35,269 nucleotides of DNA from Tetrahymena elliotti 4EA (lineage: Eukaryota; Ciliophora; Oligohymenophorea; Hymenostomatida; Tetrahymenidae). This document shows, one piece after another, positions 1 through 10,600 of this stretch (its first letter is position 1; each line of letters opens with the position of its first letter). Made by a program: the position numbers and the translations under genes. The notes under the pieces are model-generated. The model did no database searches. It was given only the letters and a program-made list of their open reading frames with translations, and was not told where the DNA came from. Location of the stretch: positions 284,013 to 319,281 of the forward strand of contig JH720376.1 of assembly GCA_000231825.2 (NCBI GenBank), in the 5' to 3' direction.

Positions 1-3000
1 GCATTTTTATTAAACTAACTTGCAGTTTAGTAAGTAAATAGCTGTAAACTTCCAGGAATATTGATAATATTGATTTGATTAAAAGTTCCAGATGTACCAA
101 TTAAAATTTAATCATCAATATCATAAAATAATTCAGTACTACTGGCTCTGTAGTCAAATAAGAATTAATATTAGAAAAATGATTTTAAACAAAAATTTTA
201 AAGATATTTGCCTAAAAAAGCTATCAATAATTAATCTTTTTTTCTTATGAGAGGAATTATTTTTAAGGGGTTTCTCTTTTCAATTTTTTCTACCAGTGTC
301 TAATTTATTTCAAATTTTTTATTTTATTGACAGGTTTCTTTACTAAAAAAAAGATTAAAAAAAGATTTGAATTTACTTGAAGGTCTTGAGTAGGCTCTCC
401 TGTCTCTAAGTCAAAAACATTAATAAATGGATAATAGAGTACAATTATATTTTCTTAGCAATTAACATAATAATTAATCTCATCAACTTAAGGTAAAGTT
501 ATATTCAAATTGATCTAAGATTTTGTTTATATCTATTTTTTTTTAAATTATTAAAGTTTGAATTAATAAAAAGTAATATTTACCTAGATTATATAAATTT
601 TCAGTTGATCAGTAGAGGCAACAATTGTTTTCTCATCAAAGCAATATGAATATTCTAAGATCTTTGTATCAATAGTTGCTATCAGTTACTATTTTGAACT
701 ATCATCATATTAGTAAACAGAGTTATCTTTGATCCAAATAAAGGCTATTTTTTCCCAATCTACCATAGTTAATGTGAAATCAAATTGAAAATCAATATTG
801 ATTTATTTAATTTCATTTTTTGCTTGTTTTGCGTCATAAATAATTAGCTATGAATTAGACTTGTCATAAATAGCAATTTTATTATTTTACAAATTATTAT
901 CATAGATTGTTTAATCTTATGAAATGTTGATAACATTAAATGGGCTATTAAATAAATTTAAATACCAAAAAACTCCTTTTTAAGAAGTAAAGCAATGAAT
1001 TTAATTATTATTTTCTACAATAAAACTTCCTATATAATTGCAATTGTCTTCAGAAATCTTGACTGTTATCATCGAGCTGGTATCAATAATGTATTATGAT
1101 TTTTTTACATAGTTTGACTACTCATCTAAAGCATAGAAATCAAAGAAAAAATTTTAGTACAACTCAAATTCAGTTATTGCATTTATTGTGGAAAATGATT
1201 TCAATTTCATATCAAATCTAAAAAAGTAATTCTAATCAAAGTAGAAAACATATCTATCATTATAAGTTAAATCTAATAAATAGTGATTTAAATATGGATA
1301 GTATATGTCTAAATTGAGTACTTTCCATTAAGAAAGATCAAAAGAGTAGATGTAAATTATATTTTCATAAAAAATAAAAATTTCACCTGTTTCTTTGAAA
1401 CTCAATTATTTATTTTCGTAGCTTGAATAAACAATTTTTGTTTTTTGGTTAATAAATTTCTGTTAACTTAGAGAGAATGTTTAACAATCTGCATAGGAAA
1501 TACTAAAATAACTATACTCTTCAAAGCAAATATATATTAAGTCATTAAAAGCGATTATGGGTTTATCATTGATGATTGTGTAAAAAAAAATATAATATTA
1601 TACACCGAAATTATATAATTGAGTAACTTATGAAGTTTAGAGATCGAATTATAACAATAAAGAATCATAAACATCATTTGTAGTTATGTAAATTAAATAG
1701 TCTTCATTTATAACGATAAATTTTTCTAAAGAAAAGAAGAAATCCGTTGGAGTTTAAATGAGCTATTACCCTGTATCTAAGTTGTAAATTTAAGGTATGA
1801 ATTTTAGTATTAATAAATTTCTCTTTTTAATATAATAATACTCCTCATAACCCCAAGAATATAGATAAGAATAAGATACAATTTTTTTCTTTGTAGAAAT
1901 TTAAATTATTGATTCATAAGCAGTTGTGTATCCAATAATTTTTCTTACTAAGAAGTATTTTTCACCAATAATTTTAATTTCATCAAAATTATCTTCTATT
2001 TAAAGATCCATAAGTCTTGTATTTAATCTGGGATTTTTTTACATATTTAGTAATTAAAATTGAATCTTTTAAACACCTATGATTGGACCAGAATATGTTT
2101 GTAATTCATCTTAAATAAAAAAATAGTTTTTTTAAGATAAGTCATTAGAGTTAAACATTCTTTAATATTGGCTTATAGTATTTTGGTTTTTGAAAAATAC
2201 GTAGAAGGGCTTGAAATTTAAATTAGGAAATAAATATTTAATCAAAAATGTAACATCTTTAAGATTAAATTGAATTCTTATTTACTGATAGTAATATGAG
2301 TTAGTATCAAATATTTGTGAAATAAATATTTCAATAATACTATTCTGCTAAAATATGACATTTGTAATTATAGATTTACTGGTAACCTAAGGGCTATTTA
2401 TTGTTTGAAGCAAATTATCAGTTTAGTTAGTTTTTTCAGCCTAATACTTTATTGTGTATTCAGTTAAATTTAAAAATTGAAAATTATTTGAAATCCAAAA
2501 TATAAATGTTGAATTACTGATTGAATCTTCAAAAAACTTTATTGAGTTAAGAGTTTGACTTGTTATTATGTATTCAAAATTTATTGAATCAGAAAATGAA
2601 CTTAATCCAAGAATTTTTAGATTTTTACTCATTTAATCATAATAAATTATTGTATTTAATAGGTAACTGTAATATACCTAAAATTAAGAAGAATAAAAAT
2701 ATTATTCTGACTTTAATATTTGACTTTAAAATGAAGTTTCATTTGAGAATACCAATTTCTAAAATGTGATCTTTCTATAGCTAACCACGACAATAATAAG
2801 ATAATCTTCTTTCTGATATGATTAGGTGATAGTTGAATAGTCAGTAAAAATTATATTTTATTGTAAAAAATTTAATTACCTATCTTATTATTAGAAAGTA
2901 GCTACCTTTTTTTAATAATTATAAAATTAATTTAAAATAATGTTTACAAAAATTTTACTTTAATTAGATTAGCATAGCTTGATTTAAAGTAGTAATTAGT

Positions 3001-3963
3001 ATTTGTTCCATTTTAAATCTTAAAAATAAGTGAAATATAAAGTAATTCAAAAGGTTTGATCTCAAGCTACTAACTAACCATATCAAACCATGCTATCTCC
3101 TCATTAGCCTCCGTAGGGATAGTTAAAAAAACTAGTTAATTTTAAGGATCTATATAGAAGATGCTATAGTCTTTATTTAAACCATTTTTTTCATAAATTA
3201 CTTATCTAGTCTCAAAATTCATTACAACAAAAGTTTTATTTACTGAACATCCACCATATTTTCCTAAAATAAAGCTTCTTTAAGATGTTTCATAACCTAT
3301 CCACATGTAATTCTATTCAAAATTAGGAACATTTTATAGAATTTATACATCTATTACCTCTAAACTTTCATCTACTATTGCAAAATTACATTAATTTGCT
3401 CTGAATAGATATTGATTTTGGAAAAAGCTGCTTACCTCCACAACTCTTTAACTTAACTTCTAAGAATTTGATTCTATTTAGGTACAGGATACAGTTTTTT
3501 CACATATCTATGTTACCTAATTATGATAACGCTCTGATGGACAGCTTTTTACACACTAGTTTGAAGTAAAAGGTTAGTAAATCAAGTCTAATTCAGAATC
3601 ACAGAAATTTTGTTTGAGTTTGCATTTATTATTAATCAAATCTATTTCTAAATTTTCACTACACTCAAGACATTTTTAGCTTGAATCACATTTAGTACAT
3701 CCTTCAATTAGGCATTTGATGCATGATTTATTTTCTATTTGAAACTCACCAGCTAAACAACTTTAAACGCAAGTAGAAGTATTTGAATAGCTTTTCAAAA
3801 AATCATCTCCGCAAAACGTACACTAGTCAGTACCAACGTTAAAGCAGTCTGAACAGTTACTTGAGCAAGGCAAACATTTTTGAGTCAAAATGTTAAATAT
3901 TTTCCCTATAGAGCACTAGGCATTAATATAAGAAAAGATTGTATAAAGAATTACTAACCTCAT
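1..3963 (-). CDS. Giant Cys-rich membrane protein, copy A (3' part beyond left edge)
   Basis: Paralogue of the complete gene at 7667-17884, cut by the window's left edge. With TAA/TAG as Gln and TGA as stop, the exons are 2959-3963, 377-2905 and 1-299 (1277 codons visible). Introns at 2906-2958 (53 nt) and 300-376 (77 nt) are GT..AG, and both are needed to keep the frame open: without the first, a TGA is met at 2629-2631. The start is the ATG at 3961-3963, followed by a signal peptide (MRLVILYTIFSYINA) and a Cys-rich furin-like head of about 145 residues with CxxC pairs (CLPCSSNCSDC). The next roughly 1100 residues are a hydrophilic Asn/Gln-rich ectodomain with no recognised domain. Both introns sit at the same codons as in copy B but differ in length (53 vs 50, 77 vs 82 nt), which supports two real, diverged genes. 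Function is unknown; a surface receptor or adhesin-like role is inferred from architecture only. Confidence 0.85.
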
Positions 3964-3992
3964 AATAGAAGTGTTGATTAAGTTTTCTTATT

Positions 3993-4181
3993 TCAAATGA
4001 ATTTATTTAAATTAATAGTTAAATTATCTATCTGCCTTAATAATAATGAATGAAATTTAATTATTATTATTATGCTGTAAAGTTATTTGTATTGATTAAA
4101 CTCACTGTTATATATTTCCCCTTTAGAGTACTAGGCGTTAATATAAGAAAAGATTAAAGAAAGAATTACTAGCCTTATCAT
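3993..4181 (-). pseudogene. Partial third copy of the giant-gene 5' end (signal peptide only)
   Basis: Just upstream of copy A an ATG at 4179-4181 opens MIRLVILSLIFSYINAQ, almost the same signal peptide as copies A and B. After about 20 residues the similarity ends, and the ORF closes at TGA 3993-3995 (62 codons) without the Cys-rich head. The surrounding bases (about 4115-4325) are a diverged copy of 3901-4082, so this is a local duplication of promoter plus first-exon start. It may be inert, or it may act as an upstream ORF or alternative leader for copy A; nothing here decides that. Confidence 0.6.
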
Positions 4182-4325
4182 AGAAGGCTTGATTCATAAT
4201 GATTTGCTTTTACAATTTTTTGTTTTCCTATTTTTCATGAATTTATTTAAATTAATAGAGAAATTATCTATTGGCCTTAAAAAATATGAATGAAATTTAA
4301 ATATTATCATTATTATGATGTAAAG
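4115..4325. repeat. Local duplication of giant-gene promoter/start region
   Basis: About 210 bp that repeat 3901-4082 with substitutions and short insertions. Shared blocks include the signal-peptide codons, AATTTATTTAAATTAATAG, AAATTATCTAT and ATGAATGAAATTTAA. The flank of copy B (17885-18005) carries the same blocks once, so the extra copy is specific to the copy A side. Confidence 0.7.
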
Positions 4326-5192
4326 GATTTGAAAATGTAAACTCAACTAACATATTCAAATTTCTAATTAAAAATAATAAATTTTTCAAAAGAAATTTGT
4401 TTTTACGAATATTTCTATTGAATTCGTTAAATATTTGGGTTTCATATATTTTAAATAAAGTATCAATTCAAACTAAATTAAAAAGGATTAACACTTCTAT
4501 TTATTTTGTAAAAAAATATTTTGCTAATCTCTCATATTTTTAGACGAAGAATAATACATTATCTTAATTTAAGATATTTTATTTAGTTTATTAATTTTAT
4601 TTTTGGAACTACCATTAGTATTATCTAATTTAAAAAGTTTTTTTAATTTAATTGTGAGAATTCATAAAATAATTTTGAAAATAAACAACTTTTTATAAAT
4701 TGCTTTTAAAGAAAGAAGTATTTACTACCATATTTTTAATTTCTAAAAATCCTAATTCAAAAAATTCTTGTTGCAATAATATAATAGTATGAATAATATA
4801 AATTCAACATTTTGTAAACTATTTAGCAAAATTTCTTTATTACAATCTAAATTTGGGAGGTTACTATCAATAAATTATTAAAAAATTTGTTTAATTTTGT
4901 TGGTGAGTAAGAATGAGAATTTTACTATTAGAGTGATTTTAGTGAAAAGATAAACAATAAATATTTTTATATCAAATCATCAATTTTAATTTTTTTTCTA
5001 AATATTTTCTTACTTTATCAGTTGTTCCAAACTATCTACAACATTAGCTTATTAAATAATCTTCAAATTTCTCTAATTAATATAGTTTAGAAATCCTTTT
5101 CAAAAATATTGATTAAAGTTATTTGAAAAATGAGTTAAAAATGGAATTAAGATTTTTTTCATTTTTATTTGAATTAAGCTATTATTTTATTC

Positions 5193-5864
5193 TCATAATT
5201 AGTAACAAAAATTTATTTCAAAAAACTTTGTATTTATACCACATGGGTGTCCAAAATAAAATGAATCTAATTATGTGTATATAAAGGATAATAGTGATAC
5301 ATTTAAGAATAAAAAAATTATTAATCCAACATTATGTATTAATTAAAACATCATAAATTCTTTTTCATACTTATAGACTCTTTTAAATTCTGTTTGAGTA
5401 GTTTTTATAAGCATTTCATATTTTTTTAATTTAATTTGAGTAAAAGAAAATTGTATCAATAGTCTAAAAAAACTGTTCTTTATTTTATATTGATCCTTTA
5501 CTTCTAATAATTCTGTCTTTATCATAGAAAAAATATTTTCCATGACATTGATAAAGATGTTAATAAAATTAAAAATTTTTTAAATTTAGGTACAATAGTT
5601 CCAATTTATGCGAAATTTAAATTAAATGCAAATCATATTATTGATGGGATTAAATCAGTTTACCCACAAATCTAGAAATATCTCAAAAGTGATGAAAATT
5701 TAATTATTTTTTTTGTTGTATACAAATAAAATTTATTTTAGTTTTTTGTAATGGTCAATTTACAATATAGAAATAATACATTTAAGGTTAAAATAATTTT
5801 TAATGATAAAAGAAATTTTCTTGAAGTAATCAGATTATTTTCAAATTCAATAGCCAAGATTTGA
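5193..5864. other. Weak overlapping ORFs between the tandem genes
   Basis: Two opposed ORFs overlap here with the ciliate code. Minus strand 5193-5543 (116 codons) begins MENIFSMIKTELLEVKDQYK and has one hydrophobic stretch. Plus strand 5334-5864 (176 codons) includes LGTIVPIYAKFKLNANHI and ends SIAKI. Neither resembles a known family. Since only TGA stops translation and is rare in this DNA, ORFs of this size arise by chance. At most one is real; a degraded gene fragment is also possible. Confidence 0.25.
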
Positions 5865-6194
5865 AAAATTATCTAGCTATGTTTAAAGAGAAATGAGATT
5901 AACAGAAAAATTATCTGAAGCATGGGGTTGAGGGTTGGTTAAAGCTCAGGATAATATAAGGTTTAACTTCTAAATTTACTTTATTAAATCAAAATATAAA
6001 AAATAAAAATAAATTTTTACGTTTTTTAATTGTCTAAAAATTTTAACCTATTTTCAATTACCTAATAAACCAATTAGACTTGAGAAAGTCAAAAATTTTG
6101 AGTATTTTAATAGAACCCCACTCCCCCCTCTTACTTCAAAATATTTTGATATTTATTCATAAAAAGAAATATAACCCCACCCCCCACCAAAAAT
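5865..6194. other. Intergenic, G/C-tract-bearing spacer
   Basis: No gene is seen. The stretch contains a G-rich run at 5924-5940 (GGGGTTGAGGGTTGGTT) and two C-rich runs, 6113-6132 and 6173-6188 (AACCCCACCCCCCACC), which stand out in surroundings that are mostly A and T. Confidence 0.6.
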
Positions 6195-6460
6195 GTTTTT
6201 TTCAGTTACGATGCCAATTTTCAGCTCATGCATTTTCACTCTTTAGATGGCGGTCTTCAAAATCTTGAGGAGGTAGTCTATGAAGGCAAACTTCACAGAT
6301 GGCAGGTACCAGCCAAGCTGCTAGACTGTCCAATAAAAGTTCTCTTTCGAGCTGAAGGTTTTGTTGATTGCTTCAAGTGGAACTTAGCTGATTTCACTGA
6401 TCTTTGCCATTATTCAACTGTCCAATCTTATGTTTCTTCAGCAAATACTAATATTTTTTA
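6195..6460 (-). pseudogene. Probable Tc1/mariner-type transposase relic
   Basis: A GC-richer island in AT-rich intergenic DNA. On the minus strand one frame (6457 down to the TGA at 6293-6295) reads FAEETQDWTVEQWQ, then KFHL and ARKRTF. This matches the conserved stretch of Tc1-family transposases around the second catalytic Asp, where WTVEQW precedes the (S/T)DE..F motif. The expected SDE is degraded here to KSAKF, so the catalytic Asp is missing. An overlapping frame (ATG about 6406) continues with LPSVKFAFIDYLLKIL down to about 6190, suggesting one or more frameshifts. No terminal inverted repeats were identified. A plus-strand ORF over the same bases (6228-6548) is read as a shadow. The assignment is by motif recall, not search. 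Confidence 0.45.
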
Positions 6461-7666
6461 CTTATTATTGTTGATAAATGGTTTCGCTACTGCTCTGTAT
6501 GATTTAAAACCAAAACTTTTAATCTCTAGACGAATTTTGCCTTACTAGATTCTAATTATAGTTCATCTTTTACTTACATCATCAAAATCTTCCTATTATT
6601 TTATACTATTTCATGGATCTACTATCCATATTCTACACTGATTACTTTTATCTCCCAATGTTACCTCACTAATTATTAATGTTACCATTTTCCTGAAACT
6701 TTTAATGATATTTTAACCAGTAGAATGGTGAATATTTCTTTAATATTCAATATTGATTTCTTCTACAATTTCACAGATTTTTAATCCTAGTTTGTTAATA
6801 AAATACTTCATTTATTCAGTTAAAAGATGACCTTAATTCATAATTATGAGAAACACAGTATTTTTCTAACTGATTTAATTCGTACTTTTTTCTAATTAAG
6901 TCTAAATTAAGAATAAAAATTATTTATATATTAACTACTCTTTAGTGCTAAAATAATCACAAACAATACATAGGAATAATTAGAGGGGTATTAAATATGT
7001 AATTAAAATAAAAAGGTCTGAATCAAATGCATTGAAAAAATTTTAATTCTAAAACCTTTTGAGGTGAATCACTGATTATCAATTTTTCTTTACCTTACAC
7101 TATTCGATCTGCTCGTCAAATGTGTTTCATTTTTTTTGCATTAAGAGTACACATTATTTACTTCTCTTTCAGGATAAATTATACTTTCTTTTTTAAAAAT
7201 TTAAATTGGTTATTTGATGATATTTAATTTGTATATTATATACTTTCATTTTCCTTATGTAAAGGAAAGTCAACTTGTTAAAAGTTAAAAAAACTCTTTT
7301 AGACCTATAAAGTATTCAATCAAGCATTTCATTTTGGCACAAACAATAATTAGAGTAAGTTAATTGTTTTAATTATTTCATAAAAGATATTTCAGTAAAA
7401 TTACAAATAAAATGCATTGTCTACTTTTAAAAAAATGCATCTTACATTAAAAAAAATTCAAAATACAAAAAAATTTTTTTGTTAATGTTTTCACTATAAT
7501 TTTATTTAGTGAAATCAATTTTCAATTCAAGATTAATTAACCATATTACCATATTAATTTTGATAAAGAGATTATTGATTTTAATATTTAGTGTTTTTTA
7601 ATATAATAAATAACAAATAATTGTTTTATTCAAGAAAAAAAAAACTTATTTAATTTAATGAATTTC
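6461..7666. other. Intergenic, 3' flank of copy B
   Basis: AT-rich with long A and T runs. No coding sequence, repeat or RNA gene is recognised. The 3' UTR of the giant gene should lie just below 7667. Confidence 0.5.
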
Positions 7667-10600
7667 TCAGATATTCTAATTTTGAGTTAACAAGAAATTA
7701 TATTATTTTGGTGATTGAATCTCAGAAATGAGTTCTGTTCCATTATTTTCATTTTAATTTTCAGTTTAAAAGTGAGATATTTCATATGAATATTATTGAT
7801 TGCTATTGCTTTTATCTATGATATAATCTTCTTGTAAGTCTACATTTTTTTGATCTAAATATTTAAAAAATTTTAAAATAAATAGTTTTTTTCATCAAAA
7901 TAACTTACTTATGGAGTTATTTTTTGTTCTCCTTGTATAGTAATTCCATTTATCTCTCATATTTTTAAAAGAATCATTTCTTTTTAACATATTTTACTTA
8001 TTTATAATTCCTTGAAGTTAAAATTTGCTATGATACAATTACTTTTATGAAGAAATCAGACCTTAAGAAGTTCGACAAGTATCACTCAATTAAGTTTAGA
8101 TTTATCTGAATTCTTGTCTTGGACTAGAGCTTCCAATTAAAACAGAGGTTTTTGACAAACTGAAATGCTATTATAAGGATTCTTAATCATAAAGATTATA
8201 ATTTTTCAAAAATCCAGCTAGCATTTTGATTTTCTTTTTCACTTCTTTCAGCTTTAACATAGATTTCATTCGTAAATTACTTTAAATTTAAATATTTTCA
8301 AAGTATAAAGGATATCTTTGTTTTAATAAATAAATTAAATTCTAAAGCTTAGACCTTTTATTCTCATCTTTAGGTATTTAAATTAGGCATATTCCTATTA
8401 TCAGTTAAACTATAAATTTTAAATTAGGGAATATTAAGATTAACATCAAGATAATTCTTTGAATTTCATTAGATTCCTAAGTATGAGATATAACAGATGT
8501 TATGTTTAACGATAAAGAACATATTAGTGCTGACTTCTATAATAAGGTGTTAAAGTTCCTTATTACAAAGGGCTTACATTTGAATGTTACATACATATAA
8601 GTTAAGATTACTGCGTTCATTAAGCAAACCTTAATAATGAAATTAATATTTTTTTTATAAAAAACTAGAAATATTTAAAGACTAAATTACTTTTAAAAAT
8701 TCATTCTATTGAAATAGTATTGACACCAAAATCAGCACAGATTTGAAAACTAATTTTCCAAATTCCCAATAAAAGAATTTATCTTTATACCCAGCAAAAA
8801 TAAATGAGTATTTATTTTCAATAAATATAGACCACTTATTTTAAATACCTTTTTTAATTTTATAGAATAGATAAAGAGGTATAATAACTAACCAAAAAAC
8901 CATTAGAGGAAGTGTGAAGAAAAATATATAAGGCTTGTGGTTTTAAGGATCAAAACATCTGACAGTAACATCTAAATCTAAATACATTTTTCCTCCAATT
9001 GAAATACAATTTAAAGATCTGCTTAATAGAGTAATAACCATTGGGAAAAAGTAGAGATAAATAAAAATCCATGCTGTTTTTATATACCTTAAAATGATAT
9101 TGCTTTTTTTCCATAATTTATAAGCTATAGCTATTACTAGATAGAGAAGTATTAAGAAAATAGGTAAGACTAATGACCATAGAAACTAATAAAACCACAA
9201 TGGTTTTAAATTAGGATAAGCTGAAAGGACACAATCAATAGATTTACTAGTTACACTGAGTGAATTTCCAGAAAGCTAAATTGGTTGATTAAGATAGCTT
9301 GGTACATTGATAGATAAATAACTAATTAATGAAAGTATTTAAAGATGATCTGTCAGTATTTTTGATATAATTTAGGGTTTATCAGACTGAATCACTTTTT
9401 AAAAATAATATTTAACTATTTAAAATAAGATCTGAAAATTATAAAATGAATTACATGTTGAGCCTAAAAAGAGAAGGCCTGATTTATTGACAAAGTAACC
9501 AACAAGTTTAGCTTACAGTTTGTTGATAATATTCTTTAAGATAGTGAAAATATAGTAAAATATGAGTAAAAATATGATAAGATTTTATATTATCAATAGC
9601 ATGAGATTTTATTCACAATTATAACATTTTCTATTACTGAATAACTCTGAATAACTCCTACCCCATATTTCCCCATAAGTATCGCATGTCTAACAAAGTG
9701 GTCCCTTATACCCTTCTTAGCAATAATTCTAATTGAATAAGAAAATTTTAATATTAAAATATAAAAAAATAAAATTTTTCAAAAATTTTTGGTCTGATTA
9801 ATTATAAAACATTATGATCTTTAATTTAAAATTACAAATGAAGTTGGAGACTCAGCTTTACAAGCTTCTGGATTTAAATTGCAAGAAATGATAAAATCAG
9901 TTTCATTATTTTCTCTCCAATAACCATTCTTTAAAAAAAGTAATGATGAATAGCATTTAACAGCTGAATCAGGACAAACTGAACATTAGTGATCTTTTAA
10001 ATCTAAAGAATATTTCCCTTCAGGGCAATCTTCACAAACAAAAGAATTAGTTTACTATTTCAGAATTTATCCTAATTAACATTCATCAAAATAAAATGTA
10101 ATGTTTTTATAAAGAGAATTTTATTGAAGATAAATGTATCCTTTAGAGTCTTTAAGTTAAGGAAAGCTGTTTGAAATAATTTATATTGTTGTTTGGCTTA
10201 AAGGTTTGTATGTAATTTAAGCATTTAGCTTTAATCCATTATCTATAAACTATTTTGATTAAACCTCACCAATACATTGAACTTGTATATTTTATAAATC
10301 CCATGATAAAGTGGAGCTTAATTAGTTTATCAAAATTTAAACATCACTACTATAGCTGGCTATATTTAAGCCAATACTTGATATTTATAAAGGGTTATTC
10401 TCTTCATCTAAAAATTAAATTTTTTCAAAACTAATTTAATCGCCACTTTTAAATTATCTGATTTATATGACTCCATTTTAATCTAAGGATACCTTACTAT
10501 TTCTTGAAGTAAAAATATCAGTTAAATCAATAAATAATCTTCTTAAAGATGACCCAATGTTTTTTCCATAGAATTTAGCAAGGTTTCCAGTAATAATATT

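Larger units (their letters stand above)
1..4900. repeat. Segmental tandem duplication, left unit
   Basis: This segment is a diverged copy of 13925-18960. The match starts at the window edge (position 1 pairs with about 13925), covers coding exons and introns of the giant gene, and continues past the start codon into the 5' flank (e.g. about 4450 with 18490 and 4789 with 18855). The offset grows from 13.92 to about 14.07 kb because of indels in the flank, including the extra 5'-end copy near 4115-4325. Confidence 0.8.

Noticed and set aside
2560..2769. Plus-strand 69-codon ORF
   Set aside because: Antisense to exon 2 of copy A, which is supported by a paralogue with the same frame.
5924..5940. 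Candidate chromosome breakage site (compare AAACCAACCTCTTT)
   Set aside because: The match needs an extra base and mismatches; the known site tolerates almost no change. Similar near-matches at about 29128 (inside a coding exon) and 32471 were rejected for the same reason.
6228..6548. Plus-strand ORF of 106 codons as a real gene
   Set aside because: The opposite strand carries transposase-like motifs; the plus frame shows no recognisable domain. It remains a fallback if the transposase call fails.
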